This document shows positions 1 to 8,717 of a stretch of DNA of 64,000 nucleotides, in pieces. The DNA is taken from NCBI GenBank assembly GCA_902785365.1, contig CACZYC010000004.1, positions 1 to 64,000 on the forward strand, given 5' to 3'. A program made the position numbers and the translations under genes. Within the stretch, counting starts at the first letter, position 1. The number at the start of each line of letters is the position of its first letter. This DNA comes from an uncultured Ruminococcus sp. GTDB lineage: Bacteria > Bacillota > Clostridia > Oscillospirales > Acutalibacteraceae. The notes beneath the pieces were generated by a model. That model ran no database searches. It was not told where the DNA came from and saw only the letters and a program-made list of their open reading frames with translations.

Positions 1-29
1 TTCTTTACGTTCTTTTCCAACATTTTCAT
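1..29 (-). CDS. Possible 5' end of a gene leaving the window
   Basis: On the minus strand an ATG at 29 opens a frame (M-K-M-L-E-K-N-V-K) that runs off the left edge. It lies a few bases downstream of a TATAAT hexamer, so the transcript would have almost no leader and no clear Shine-Dalgarno. Only nine codons are visible, so no product can be named. An alternative ATG lies two codons in, at 23. Confidence 0.25.
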
Positions 30-33
30 CACC

Positions 34-55
34 GTATCTATTATACCATAGATAC
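34..55 (-). promoter_or_regulatory. Perfect 8-bp inverted repeat overlapping a TATAAT element
   Basis: GTATCTAT and ATAGATAC are separated by six bases. Read on the minus strand, the centre contains TATAAT just upstream of the ATG at 29. The arrangement looks like an operator on a promoter of the leftmost gene. This is inferred from symmetry and position only. Confidence 0.4.
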
Positions 56-57
56 AA

Positions 58-86
58 GAAAAAGCCCAGTCTATACTGGACTTTTT
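58..86. terminator. Bidirectional-looking hairpin between arg operon and left gene
   Basis: A-rich left arm, CCAGT/ACTGG core and T-rich right arm make a hairpin with U-tracts in both directions. Confidence 0.6.
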
Positions 87-96
87 CGACAAGCTG

Positions 97-121
97 AAAG
101 GGAGGCATAAAGCCTCCCTTT
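97..121 (-). terminator. Rho-independent terminator of the arginine operon
   Basis: AAAGGGAGGC and GCCTCCCTTT form a perfect 10-bp stem just after the argF stop on the minus strand, the expected place for the end of the operon. Confidence 0.75.
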
Positions 122-133
122 AAGATTTAATTA

Positions 134-1042
134 TTATTCTGTCATACATTTTACGAGGACGGCTTTCTGAGCGTGGAGACGGTTCTCCGCTTCCTCAAAA
201 ATCTCGTCCGCGTGCGCCTCGAATACGTCGGCGGTAATCTCCTCGCTGCGGTGGGCGGGCAGACAGTGGAGCACCATACAGCCGTCGTTTGTGACCGCCA
301 TAAGCTCGGAGTTGACCTGATAACCCTCGAAAGCCTTTTCGCGGATTTTCTTTTCTTCTTCCTGTCCCATTGAAGCCCAAACGTCGGTGTATACAACGTC
401 GGCGTTCTTTGCCGCGTCGAGCGGTTTTCTGCAAAGCTCAAACTTGTCGCCGAAGCTTTCGCCGAACTCGATGATATGCTCGGGCGGCTCGTAGCCCTCG
501 GGACACGCCGCGGAAATGCTCATTCCCGCTCTGAGAGCGCCCACGATGAGTGAGTTCATCATATTGTTGCCGTCGCCGATGAAGCACATCTTCAAGCCCT
601 CAAGCGAACCCTTGCGCTCACGGATTGTCATAAGGTCAGCAAGGACCTGACAGGGATGGCAATAATCTGTAAGACCGTTGATAATCGGAATTGAGCCGTA
701 CTCGGCGAGAGCCTCTACCTCGCTCTGCTCAAATGTACGAATCATTATCGCGTCAATAAAACGCGAGAGCACGCGGGCGGTGTCCTCAACGGGCTCGCCC
801 CTGCCGATTTGCAGGTCGTTTGACGACAGAAACAGCGGATAACCGCCGAGCTGAGTCATACCGACCTCAAAAGAAACGCGTGTACGGGTTGACGCTTTCT
901 CAAAAATCATTCCCAGAGTTTTGCCTTTTAAAATATTGTGCTCGATACCGTGCTTCTGCTCATATTTGAGCTGGTCGGCAAGGTTGAGCGCTTCTATAAT
1001 TTCCTCGGAACTCCAGTCCTCAAGTTTAAGTAAATGTTTCAT
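134..1042 (-). CDS. argF: Ornithine carbamoyltransferase
   Basis: Transfers the carbamoyl group from carbamoyl phosphate to ornithine to give citrulline, the sixth step of arginine synthesis, in the cytoplasm. The 302 residues are full length for the family. The carbamoyl-phosphate loop S-T-R-T-R is near residue 52, and the ornithine-side signature H-C-L-P-A-H-R is near residue 260. It is the last gene of the arg operon, starting only 3 bp after the argD stop, which suggests translational coupling. No carAB is visible in this window, so carbamoyl phosphate must come from elsewhere. Identification is firm; a catabolic arcB role is unlikely given the biosynthetic neighbours. Confidence 0.96.
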   Translation of the reverse strand: MKHLLKLEDWSSEEIIEALNLADQLKYEQKHGIEHNILKGKTLGMIFEKASTRTRVSFEVGMTQLGGYPLFLSSNDLQIGRGEPVEDTARVLSRFIDAIMIRTFEQSEVEALAEYGSIPIINGLTDYCHPCQVLADLMTIRERKGSLEGLKMCFIGDGNNMMNSLIVGALRAGMSISAACPEGYEPPEHIIEFGESFGDKFELCRKPLDAAKNADVVYTDVWASMGQEEEKKIREKAFEGYQVNSELMAVTNDGCMVLHCLPAHRSEEITADVFEAHADEIFEEAENRLHAQKAVLVKCMTE

Positions 1043-1045
1043 ATA

Positions 1046-2218
1046 TTAGTCCTCCTGATGTAAGGTATTATCCAAGATTTCGACCGCTTTGTCAAGCTCC
1101 TCATATGTAATCGTGAGCGGAGGAAGCATACGGAGAAGCGACTTTGCGGTAATTATAAGCAGTCCGTTTTCCACGCACTTCGCGGCTATATCGTGAGCAT
1201 CGGCTTTTTTGAGCTCAATGCCGACCATCAGTCCGAGGTTACGGACAGACTTTACACCGTCGATTTTGAGCAGCTTATCTTTGAGGTATTCGCCTTTCTT
1301 TGCGACCTCATTCAAAAACTCATCGTCCGCCACAACGGAGAGCACATAGTTCGCTCCCGCGCAGACAACAGGGTTTGCGGCAAATGTTGAGCCGTGGGTT
1401 GACGGCTGCAGAACGTCCTCGAGCTTTTTATTGCACAGGCAGGCGCCGACGGGAAGTCCGCCGCCCAAGCCTTTTGCGCAGGTGATTATATCGGGCTCAA
1501 TGTCAAAATTCTCATAACAGAACAGCTTGCCTGTCCTGCCGATTCCTGTCTGAACCTCGTCAACAATGAGGGATAAATCGTGCTCGTCGCAGAGCTCTCT
1601 GAGAGCTTTTACAAAGTCCTTGCTGAGGATATTTACTCCGCCCTCACCCTGAATGCACTCGATTAATACGGCGCAGGTTTTATCCGTTACCAAAGCCTTT
1701 ACGCTGTCGATATTGTCAGCCTCGGCGTATTTGAAACCCTCGGTAAACGGGAAAAAGTAGTTGTGGAAATTATCCTGTCCCGTAGCCGAAAGAGTTGTGA
1801 CTGTTCTGCCGTGGAAAGAATCGGTGAGTGAGATTATCTCGTTCCTTTGGCTGCCGTATTTATCAAAGCTGTATTTGCGCGCGAGCTTGATAGCGCACTC
1901 GTTAGCCTCGGCTCCGCTGTTGGCGAAACATACCTTGGTGAAGTGAGTTTTTTCGCAGAGAGTCCGAGCCAGTTCTGACGCCTGCTCGCTGTAAAAATAA
2001 TTGCTGATATGCTGAATTTTGCCCGCCTGTTCGGTGACGGCCTTTACCCAGCCGTCGTCGCAGTAACCGAGCGAGTTTACACCTATACCCGAGCTGACGT
2101 CAAGATATTCCCTGCCGTCCTCGTCGTATGCCGTACAGCCCTTGCCCTTTTTGAGAGCGACGTCGTAACGGCCGTAGGTGTGCATTATATATTTTTTGTC
2201 CAGTTCTTTTGTATTCAT
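1046..2218 (-). CDS. argD: Acetylornithine aminotransferase
   Basis: Class III PLP-dependent aminotransferase that converts N-acetylglutamate semialdehyde to N-acetylornithine with glutamate as donor. The 390 residues fit the family. The PLP lysine lies in C-A-K-G-L-G-G-G-L-P, and the cofactor Asp in the I-V-D-E-V-Q-T-G-I-G-R-T-G stretch just before it. It sits between the GNAT gene (2 bp upstream) and argF (3 bp downstream) in one tight operon, so the arginine role is preferred over GABA or succinylornithine aminotransferase. Confidence 0.95.
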   Translation of the reverse strand: MNTKELDKKYIMHTYGRYDVALKKGKGCTAYDEDGREYLDVSSGIGVNSLGYCDDGWVKAVTEQAGKIQHISNYFYSEQASELARTLCEKTHFTKVCFANSGAEANECAIKLARKYSFDKYGSQRNEIISLTDSFHGRTVTTLSATGQDNFHNYFFPFTEGFKYAEADNIDSVKALVTDKTCAVLIECIQGEGGVNILSKDFVKALRELCDEHDLSLIVDEVQTGIGRTGKLFCYENFDIEPDIITCAKGLGGGLPVGACLCNKKLEDVLQPSTHGSTFAANPVVCAGANYVLSVVADDEFLNEVAKKGEYLKDKLLKIDGVKSVRNLGLMVGIELKKADAHDIAAKCVENGLLIITAKSLLRMLPPLTITYEELDKAVEILDNTLHQED

Positions 2219-2220
2219 AA

Positions 2221-2640
2221 CTAATCCTTGTGTGTTATTGAAAAATCAAAAATATCTTCTCGTCTTTGAAAACCGAGATTTTTCCAGAAATTCTGACCTG
2301 TCAGATTATCGCTGTAACAGAAGATGTGCGTTTTTTCGATGCCGCATTTCGCGATTTGCTCAATTGCTTTTTCCGCCATAGCTTTACCGATATGTCTGCG
2401 GCGATAGTCGGGGTGGACCGCTGTATGGTGAATGAACCCTCGGCGTCCGTCGTGTCCCGCGAGCACCGTGCCGACGATTTTGCCGTCGCACACCGCTACC
2501 ATACTCATCCGCGGATTTCGGTCTAAATAATTTTTGATATTCTCCCTTGAATCCGCCTCGGACAAGGCGCGCTTTGAGGTAATCTGCCACATAGCGTAGA
2601 TCTCGTCATAATCTTCGATTGTCATTGGTCTGATGTTCAT
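2221..2640 (-). CDS. GNAT N-acetyltransferase inside the arg operon
   Basis: A single GNAT fold of 139 residues. The acetyl-CoA pyrophosphate loop is visible as Y-R-R-R-H-I-G-K-A-M near residues 80-90, preceded by H-T-A-V-H-P-D. The C-terminal N-F-W-K-N-L-G-F block is typical of GNAT proteins, closest in feel to the YpeA type. It lies 2 bp before argD and after argB. Inference: it may acetylate glutamate (argA-like) or an arginine intermediate, but bifunctional ArgJ already supplies acetylglutamate, so the substrate is not settled. It could also be a passenger acetyltransferase. Confidence 0.8.
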   Translation of the reverse strand: MNIRPMTIEDYDEIYAMWQITSKRALSEADSRENIKNYLDRNPRMSMVAVCDGKIVGTVLAGHDGRRGFIHHTAVHPDYRRRHIGKAMAEKAIEQIAKCGIEKTHIFCYSDNLTGQNFWKNLGFQRREDIFDFSITHKD

Positions 2641-2662
2641 TTAATCCCTGCTTTTATAAAAT

Positions 2663-2683
2663 GGGTGCGGGCATTGCCCGCCC
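2663..2683. repeat. GC-rich intergenic hairpin, copy 1
   Basis: GCGGGCATTGCCCGC core preceded by GGGT. Nearly identical hairpins occur at 3640-3660 and 52846-52866. All three are followed by CTGA-type heptamers (here only one, CTGACCA). Located between argB and the GNAT gene. Confidence 0.7.
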
Positions 2684-2697
2684 AAAACTGACCACTT

Positions 2698-3549
2698 TTA
2701 ATACAGCATTGTGCCGATTCCTTCGTCGGAGAACAGCTCAAGCAAAATTGAGTGCTTGATTCTGCCGTCGAGGATATGAGCTCTGCCTACGCCCGAGCGT
2801 ACCGCCTCAACGCAGCAGTCAATCTTGGGAATCATTCCGCCCTTGATAATACCGTCCTTTTTGAGCGACGGAACGTCGCTGACGTTAACTGTGGAAACGA
2901 GTGTGCTCTCGTCCTTGACGTTGCGCAGAAGTCCGCGAACATCCGTCATAAGGATGAGCTTCTTGGCGCTCAGCTTTGCGGCGATACGCGACGCCGCCAA
3001 GTCGGCGTTGATGTTGTAGACCTCACCGTTTTTGCCGCCCGCTATGGTTGAAATAACGGGGATATAACCGTTTTTGAGAGAGTCCATAATGATAAGCGGG
3101 TTGACCGACTCAATCTGACCTACATAGCCCAAATCGTTCTCGCTCTCGAGCTTTTTAGCCATAAGCATTTTGCCGTCGAGACCGCAAAGTCCGATAGCTC
3201 TGCCGCCGCTCTGTGTCAGGTGCTGTACAAGGCTCTTGTTTACTCTGCCCGCGAGCACCTGCTGAACGATGTCTATGGTTTCCTTGTCGGTAACGCGCAG
3301 ACCGTCCACAAACTTGCTCTTTTTGCCTGTTTTTACGAGCATTTCGTTGATTTCGGGACCGCCGCCGTGCACGAGCACAACATTGATTCCGACAAGCTGC
3401 ATAAGCACGATATCGTCCATTACAGCCTGTTTGAGCTCCTCGCTCTGCATAGCGTTGCCGCCGTATTTTACGACAATTGTTTTGCCGTAGTTTTTCTGAA
3501 TATAAGGCATAGCCTGTATAAGTATTTCAGCCCGTGTATTATTGTCCAT
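2698..3549 (-). CDS. argB: Acetylglutamate kinase
   Basis: Phosphorylates N-acetylglutamate, the committed second step of the pathway; cytoplasmic, amino-acid-kinase fold. The 283 residues are full length. The N-terminal V-V-K-Y-G-G-N-A-M loop binds phosphate, and V-H-G-G-G-P-E-I follows. The N-terminal helix and the C-terminal G-I-G-T-M-L end match arginine-feedback-sensitive, hexameric enzymes, so allosteric control by arginine is plausible (inference). Its start is separated from argJ by 147 bp that hold a repeat hairpin and heptamers. Confidence 0.96.
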   Translation of the reverse strand: MDNNTRAEILIQAMPYIQKNYGKTIVVKYGGNAMQSEELKQAVMDDIVLMQLVGINVVLVHGGGPEINEMLVKTGKKSKFVDGLRVTDKETIDIVQQVLAGRVNKSLVQHLTQSGGRAIGLCGLDGKMLMAKKLESENDLGYVGQIESVNPLIIMDSLKNGYIPVISTIAGGKNGEVYNINADLAASRIAAKLSAKKLILMTDVRGLLRNVKDESTLVSTVNVSDVPSLKKDGIIKGGMIPKIDCCVEAVRSGVGRAHILDGRIKHSILLELFSDEGIGTMLY

Positions 3550-3639
3550 AGTTTTTATTTCTCCTCGTCAGACAATACTGCTCCTGTATAAAGCAGATAT
3601 CCCCCTAACGTTTTATTTCCTGTCAAGTTTTTATTAATC

Positions 3640-3660
3640 GGGTGCGGGCAAAGCCCGCCC
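3640..3660. repeat. GC-rich intergenic hairpin, copy 2
   Basis: Same hairpin as at 2663 and 52846, with AAA instead of ATT at the loop. Downstream of argJ on the minus strand it could act as a processing or attenuation element, but no U-tract follows. Confidence 0.7.
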
Positions 3661-3664
3661 GTAA

Positions 3665-3699
3665 CTGACTGCTGACTGCTGATTACTGACAACTGATTA
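3665..3699. repeat. Heptanucleotide tandem repeat, 5 units (CTGAnnn)
   Basis: Units CTGACTG, CTGACTG, CTGATTA, CTGACAA, CTGATTA follow each other with no gap. The last unit overlaps the stop codon of argJ. Confidence 0.85.
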
Positions 3700-4917
3700 A
3701 GTTCTGTAATCTCCGTTTATTTTAACATAATCATAGGTCAGGTCGCAACCGTAAGCCTCCGCCTCTGAGTTGCCGTCACCAAGCGTCACAATAATCTCTA
3801 TCTCGTTTTCAAGCAAAATCTCTTTTCCCTTTTCCTCGCTGAACGGGATTCCCGCGCCGTCTTTGCAGACGTCGATAATACCCTTTGAGGACTTGAAGCT
3901 GACAGCAACCTTTTTTATGTCAACGTCCGCTCCGCTGTAACCGATTGCGCACAGCACGCGCCCCCAGTTGGCGTCCGCGCCGAACATTGCCGCCTTTAAA
4001 AGGCTGGAGCAGATAACGCTCTTGCTGACCTTGATTGCGTCCTGTTTTGTCTTTGCTCCGCTGACTTTACAAACAAGCAGCTTTGAAGCGCCTTCGCCGT
4101 CAGCGGCGAGCTTTTTCGCGAGCATTCTGAAAGCTTCGGTAAGTCCCTGCACAAAGGTCTTATAGTCCTCGTTCTTCTCGGTGATTTCGGGGTTTTCAGC
4201 CTTGCCCGAAGCCATAATAGCGAGTGTATCGTTGGTGGATGTGTCTCCGTCCACGCTGACCATATTGTAACTGTCCTCTACCGCTTCTTTGAGCGCGCAT
4301 TCCAGCATATCAGCCGTGATTGCCGCGTCGGTAGTAACAAACGACAGCATTGTACCCATATTGATGTGTATCATACCGCTGCCCTTGGCGATTCCGCCGA
4401 CTGTGACAGTCTTACCGCCCAAGGTCATAGTCATAGCTATTTCCTTTTTGACGGTGTCGGTTGTCATTATCGCCTCGGCGGCGTTTGTTCCGCCGTCCTT
4501 TGAGAGCTTGCCGCGCATAGCCTCAGCGCCCTTTTCAATAGGTTCAATCGGCAGAATTTCTCCGATAACTCCCGTTGAGGCAACTATTACGTTTTCTTTG
4601 TCTACGCCCAGCACGTCTGACGCAATCTCGCACATTCTGACAGCCTTTTCATAGCCGTCGGCGTTGCAGGTGTTGGCGTTGCCAGAATTGACTATAACCG
4701 CCTGAGCCTTGCCGTTTTTGAGGTGCTCTTTTGTGACGGCTATTGTGTCGGATTTCACAAGGTTCTTTGTGAAAACCGCCGCCGCGTTACAGAGCGTGTC
4801 GCAGTATATGAGCGCAAGGTCGCGCTTTGTTTTGTTTGAGGGTTTTATAGAAGCGCAAATTCCCTGCGCGGTAAAGCCCTGCGGAGCCGTTACCCCGCCG
4901 TCAATAAATTTATACAT
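3697..4917 (-). CDS. argJ: Bifunctional ornithine acetyltransferase / N-acetylglutamate synthase
   Basis: Moves the acetyl group from N-acetylornithine to glutamate, closing the cyclic pathway; many members also make acetylglutamate from acetyl-CoA. The 406 residues fit the precursor, which self-cleaves before a threonine to alpha and beta chains. The cleavage region is visible as G-T-M-L-S-F-V-T-T-D-A near residue 187 (G-T instead of the common A-T). The motif S-T-N-D-T is also present. Whether it is mono- or bifunctional cannot be read from the sequence. It follows argC by 11 bp. Confidence 0.95.
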   Translation of the reverse strand: MYKFIDGGVTAPQGFTAQGICASIKPSNKTKRDLALIYCDTLCNAAAVFTKNLVKSDTIAVTKEHLKNGKAQAVIVNSGNANTCNADGYEKAVRMCEIASDVLGVDKENVIVASTGVIGEILPIEPIEKGAEAMRGKLSKDGGTNAAEAIMTTDTVKKEIAMTMTLGGKTVTVGGIAKGSGMIHINMGTMLSFVTTDAAITADMLECALKEAVEDSYNMVSVDGDTSTNDTLAIMASGKAENPEITEKNEDYKTFVQGLTEAFRMLAKKLAADGEGASKLLVCKVSGAKTKQDAIKVSKSVICSSLLKAAMFGADANWGRVLCAIGYSGADVDIKKVAVSFKSSKGIIDVCKDGAGIPFSEEKGKEILLENEIEIIVTLGDGNSEAEAYGCDLTYDYVKINGDYRT

Positions 4918-4928
4918 GGTTTCCTCTG

Positions 4929-5963
4929 CTAGAATGCCGGGGGCATTATTGTAAGTCCTGTTTTTTCGTCTAATCCGAAAATAATGTTCATATTCTGTAC
5001 AGCCTGTCCCGCGGCGCCCTTGACCATATTGTCGATAGCGGCGCAGGCGATGAGCTTTTTCGCTCTGCCGTCGAAGTGCACGCTGATGTCGCAGAAGTTT
5101 GAATACTTTATATTATGAATGTCCGCGCACATACCGTCGGGGAGCACACGCACAAAATACTCGTCTTTATAAAAATCCTCATAAGCCTTGCGGATTTGCT
5201 CATAGGTCACACCCTCTTTGAGGTCAGCGTAACAGGTTGCCAATATTCCGCGGTTGACGGGCAAAAGGTGCGGAACAAATGTCAGCGTAACCTTCTCGCC
5301 CGAGAGCTTGGAAAGCGTCTGCTCTATCTCGGGAGTATGTCTGTGAGAAGCCACCTTATAGGCGTGGAATCCTTCGTTGAGTTCGGGGTAATGATTGCCC
5401 TGGTTAGGCTTTCTGCCCGCGCCCGTAACACCGCTGGCGCAGTTGCAGATTATGCCCTTCATTTCAATTAAACCTTTCGCCACGGCAGGCGCTAACGCGA
5501 GCGGTGAACAGGTTGTGTAGCAGCCGGGGTTGGCTATAATATCTCTGCCTTTGATTTCCTCGCGGAAGAACTCGGGCAAGCCGTAAACGGCCTCTTTGTG
5601 CAAACCTTTGTCAAGAAAGTTTCCGCCGTACCATTCCTTGTATTCGTCCTCGCTCTCCAGGCGGAAATCCGCGCCGAGGTCAATGAACTTTACGCCCGAC
5701 GCTTTGCACTTCGCGGCGAGCTCCTGGCTCAGACCGTGAGGCAACGCGGCAAAAACAACGTCGCTTTTGCTTACAACCTCGTCGGAGTTTTCGCAGACCA
5801 TATCATTTAAGTAAATATAACTCGGGTACACCTCGGAAAGCTTTTTACCCTCAAAACTTACGGAGCTTATCGCGGCGATTTCAGCCTCGGGATGAGCGCT
5901 GAGAAGTCTCACAAGCTCACAGCCCGCGTATCCCGTAGCTCCGATTATTCCTGCTTTTATCAT
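4929..5963 (-). CDS. argC: N-acetyl-gamma-glutamyl-phosphate reductase
   Basis: NADPH-dependent reduction of acetylglutamyl phosphate to the semialdehyde. The N-terminal G-A-T-G-Y-A-G is the nucleotide-binding turn, and the catalytic cysteine is in A-N-P-G-C-Y-T-T near residue 148. The H-R-H-T-P-E-I-E substrate histidine segment is present. The 344 residues are full length (type 1). Its ATG overlaps the argH stop by 4 bases, indicating coupled translation. Confidence 0.96.
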   Translation of the reverse strand: MIKAGIIGATGYAGCELVRLLSAHPEAEIAAISSVSFEGKKLSEVYPSYIYLNDMVCENSDEVVSKSDVVFAALPHGLSQELAAKCKASGVKFIDLGADFRLESEDEYKEWYGGNFLDKGLHKEAVYGLPEFFREEIKGRDIIANPGCYTTCSPLALAPAVAKGLIEMKGIICNCASGVTGAGRKPNQGNHYPELNEGFHAYKVASHRHTPEIEQTLSKLSGEKVTLTFVPHLLPVNRGILATCYADLKEGVTYEQIRKAYEDFYKDEYFVRVLPDGMCADIHNIKYSNFCDISVHFDGRAKKLIACAAIDNMVKGAAGQAVQNMNIIFGLDEKTGLTIMPPAF

Positions 5964-7336
5964 AATTTCAAATCCTTATCAATTATCTTTTCAGCCTGTT
6001 CCCTTACATTCTCGGGAGCGGGGCCGCCGAAAGCGGTTCGCTGGCTTACGCAATATTCCAGAGAAATGGCGTTGTAAACATCGTCGGTGAACACGTCGCA
6101 AACCTGCTTGTACTCCTCGAGCGGTAAACTCTCGAGGTCGGTACCGAGCTCAATACAGCGAGCCACAAGCTCGCCCGTAGCCTTGTAAGCGTCACGGAAC
6201 GGCACTCCGTTCTTTGTGAGCCAGTCGGCAACGTCGGTGGCGTTGATGAATCCGCCCGCCGCGGCTTTGCGCATATTCTCGGGAATAACACGCATTGTGT
6301 CGAGCATAGGCGTAAATGCGGTAAGGCACATTTTTACGGTGTCGACCGCGTCAAAAATTGCTTCCTTGTCCTCCTGCATATCCTTGTTGTATGCGAGAGC
6401 TATACCCTTCATAACAGTGAGCAAAGTCATTGTGTCGCCGAAAACTCTGCCGCTCTTTCCGCGGACAAGCTCGGCAATATCCGGGTTCTTTTTCTGAGGC
6501 ATAATCGACGAACCCGTCGAGAACGCGTCGTCGAGCTCAATGAACTTGAACTCCCAGCTGCACCACATAATTATCTCCTCGGAGAAACGGCTGAGATGCA
6601 CCATAATTATTGAGAGCGCGGAAGCAAATTCTATGCAGTAATCTCTGTCGGAAACTCCGTCGAGAGAGTTGTTTGTTATTCTGTCAAAGCCGAGAAGCTC
6701 TTTTGTGATTTCCCTGTTTATGGGATAAGTTGTACCCGCCAGAGCACATGAGCCGAGCGGCATTTCATCCATACGTTTTAGGCAGTCGTCCAGACGGCTG
6801 ATGTCTCTGAGAAACATTTCGGCATACGCCAGAAGATGATGACCGAATGTAATCGGCTGAGCTCTCTGCAGGTGAGTGTAGCCGGGCATAACGGTACTGC
6901 TGTAAAGCTGAGCCTTCTTGGCGATAACCTTGACGAGCTCCTCCAGCATTTCGCGGACATTAACTACCTCTTTTTTGAGATAGAGCTTTGTGTCGACCGC
7001 AACCTGGTCGTTACGGCTGCGCGAGGTGTGCAGACGTTTGCCGTCGTCACCGATACGAGCGGTGAGCTCGCCCTCGATGAATGTGTGGATATCCTCAGCT
7101 TCCATATCGAACTGAAGCTTTCCGCTCTCGATATCCTCGAGTATTTCCTTGAGCCCCTGCACAATATGTCCCGCCTCGGACGCTTTGATAATTCCGCATC
7201 TGCCGAGCATAGTCGCGTGAGCGATACTGCCCTCGATATCCTCGCGGTACATACGGCTGTCAAAGCTTATTGAACTGTTAAAATCGTTTGTGGTTTTTGA
7301 GAGCTCCTTCTTGAAGCGTCCTTTCCATAGCTGCAT
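5960..7336 (-). CDS. argH: Argininosuccinate lyase
   Basis: Splits argininosuccinate to arginine and fumarate. The lyase signature G-S-S-I-M-P-Q-K-K-N-P-D is seen in the second half, with H-T-S-R-S-R-N-D-Q in the first. I chose the ATG at 7336 (M-Q-L-W-K-G-R-F) because AAGGA lies 8 bases upstream and the homologous proteins start here. An in-frame ATG at 7357 would add seven poorly conserved residues. The protein is 458 residues from the chosen start. It follows argG after a short spacer that holds a small hairpin (7363-7384). Confidence 0.95.
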   Translation of the reverse strand: MQLWKGRFKKELSKTTNDFNSSISFDSRMYREDIEGSIAHATMLGRCGIIKASEAGHIVQGLKEILEDIESGKLQFDMEAEDIHTFIEGELTARIGDDGKRLHTSRSRNDQVAVDTKLYLKKEVVNVREMLEELVKVIAKKAQLYSSTVMPGYTHLQRAQPITFGHHLLAYAEMFLRDISRLDDCLKRMDEMPLGSCALAGTTYPINREITKELLGFDRITNNSLDGVSDRDYCIEFASALSIIMVHLSRFSEEIIMWCSWEFKFIELDDAFSTGSSIMPQKKNPDIAELVRGKSGRVFGDTMTLLTVMKGIALAYNKDMQEDKEAIFDAVDTVKMCLTAFTPMLDTMRVIPENMRKAAAGGFINATDVADWLTKNGVPFRDAYKATGELVARCIELGTDLESLPLEEYKQVCDVFTDDVYNAISLEYCVSQRTAFGGPAPENVREQAEKIIDKDLKL

Positions 7337-7401
7337 TTTTATCATCCTTAAAATCACTTAATGGGACAGAGTCTCCCCTGTCCCGCTTTAAGTATTTGTG
7401 T

Positions 7402-8625
7402 TTATTTTATGAGTCCTTTCTTAGCCCTTACCTTAATCGGCAGACCAAAGAGATTGATGAATCCAGCGGAGTCGTTCTGGTTGTAAACCTCGTCCTCGTC
7501 GAATGTGGCGATTTCCTCATCATAGAGAGAATAGGGGCTTGTAACGCCCGCGTCGATGATGTTGCCCTTGTAGAGCTTGAACTTAACGTCGCCTGTCACA
7601 TACTGCTGGGTGCTGTCAACGAAAGCCGAGAGCGCCTCCCTGAGCGGTGTGTACCATTTGCCGTCATAAACGAGCTCGGCAAACTTGATGGCGAGCACAC
7701 TCTTGTAGTGCTGAGTGTCCTTGTCGAGGCAGATTTCCTCGAGCTTGTTGTGCGCGGCGTAAAGGATTGTACCGCCAGGTGTCTCGTATACGCCCCTAGC
7801 CTTCATACCTACAAGACGGTTCTCCACGATGTCGGTGATACCGATGCCGTTTTTTCCGCCGATTTCGTTGAGCTTGGTTACGATGGAAACAGCGTCCATC
7901 TCCTCGCCGTTGATTGCGGTAGCTTCACCCTTCTCAAAATGAATTGTGAGATACTCGGGTTCGTCGGGAGCCTGCATGGGAGATACTCCCATCTCGAGGA
8001 AGCCCTCTTTCTCATACATAGGCTCGTTGGCGGGGTCCTCAAGGTCAAGTCCCTCGTGGCTGAGGTGCCAGAGGTTTTTATCCTTGGAATAGTTGGTTTC
8101 ACGGTTGATTTTGAGGGGGATTTTCTTAGCCTCGGCGTAAGCGATTTCCTCCTCACGGCTCTTGAACTCCCATGTTCTCCAGGGAGCGATAATTGTCATA
8201 TCGGGAGCATATGCTTTGATAGCGAGCTCAAAACGAACCTGGTCGTTGCCTTTGCCCGTACAGCCGTGGCAGATGGCGTCCGCGCCCTCTTTGAGAGCGA
8301 TTTCCACAAGTCTTTTAGCAATAATGGGACGAGCGAAAGATGTGCCGAGAAGATACTTGCCCTCGTATACAGCGCCCGCCTTGATGGTGGGATATACATA
8401 TTCCTCTACAAATTCCTTGTTGAGATCCTCAACATAGAGCTTTGACGCGCCTGTGGCGATAGCCTTTTCCTCAAGACCTTCAAGCTCGTCTGCCTGACCT
8501 ACGTTACCCGAAACCGCGATAACCTCGCAGTTGTCATAGTTGTCCTTTAACCAGGGAATAATAACAGATGTATCAAGTCCGCCCGAATAGGCGAGAACTA
8601 CCTTTTTGATTTTCTTGTCAGCCAT
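7402..8625 (-). CDS. argG: Argininosuccinate synthase
   Basis: Joins citrulline and aspartate with ATP. The PP-loop A-Y-S-G-G-L-D-T-S at residues 13-21 binds ATP, and [12 protein letters not shown] is present near residue 120. Full length at 407 residues. It is the first gene of the operon, with GGAGG seven bases before its ATG and a recognizable promoter at 8667-8694. Regulation by an ArgR/AhrC repressor is likely given a candidate operator just upstream of the -35. Confidence 0.96.
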   Translation of the reverse strand: MADKKIKKVVLAYSGGLDTSVIIPWLKDNYDNCEVIAVSGNVGQADELEGLEEKAIATGASKLYVEDLNKEFVEEYVYPTIKAGAVYEGKYLLGTSFARPIIAKRLVEIALKEGADAICHGCTGKGNDQVRFELAIKAYAPDMTIIAPWRTWEFKSREEEIAYAEAKKIPLKINRETNYSKDKNLWHLSHEGLDLEDPANEPMYEKEGFLEMGVSPMQAPDEPEYLTIHFEKGEATAINGEEMDAVSIVTKLNEIGGKNGIGITDIVENRLVGMKARGVYETPGGTILYAAHNKLEEICLDKDTQHYKSVLAIKFAELVYDGKWYTPLREALSAFVDSTQQYVTGDVKFKLYKGNIIDAGVTSPYSLYDEEIATFDEDEVYNQNDSAGFINLFGLPIKVRAKKGLIK

Positions 8626-8666
8626 AATAAACCTCCGTAAATTTCTTTGTTAAATGTTACTATTAC

Positions 8667-8694
8667 ATTATACTCGGTATTGTGTAAAATTCAA
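8667..8694 (-). promoter_or_regulatory. Promoter of the arginine operon
   Basis: On the minus strand TTGAAT (8689-8694) and TATAAT (8667-8672) are separated by 16 bases, about 40 bases before the argG ATG. Confidence 0.7.
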
Positions 8695-8701
8695 GTCTTT
8701 T

Positions 8702-8717
8702 TTGCATAAATATTCAA
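8702..8717. promoter_or_regulatory. Candidate ARG box
   Basis: TTGCATAAATATTCAA resembles the imperfect palindrome TnTGAATwwwwATTCAnA bound by ArgR/AhrC. It lies directly upstream of the argG -35. The rest of the 297-bp divergent spacer up to 8922 is very AT-rich, with further TTCA/TGAA-like pieces near 8815 and 8865 but no second clear box. Confidence 0.4.

Noticed and set aside
7396..8445. Long plus-strand open frame across argG
   Set aside because: argG is unmistakable on the other strand and the frame shows no domain.
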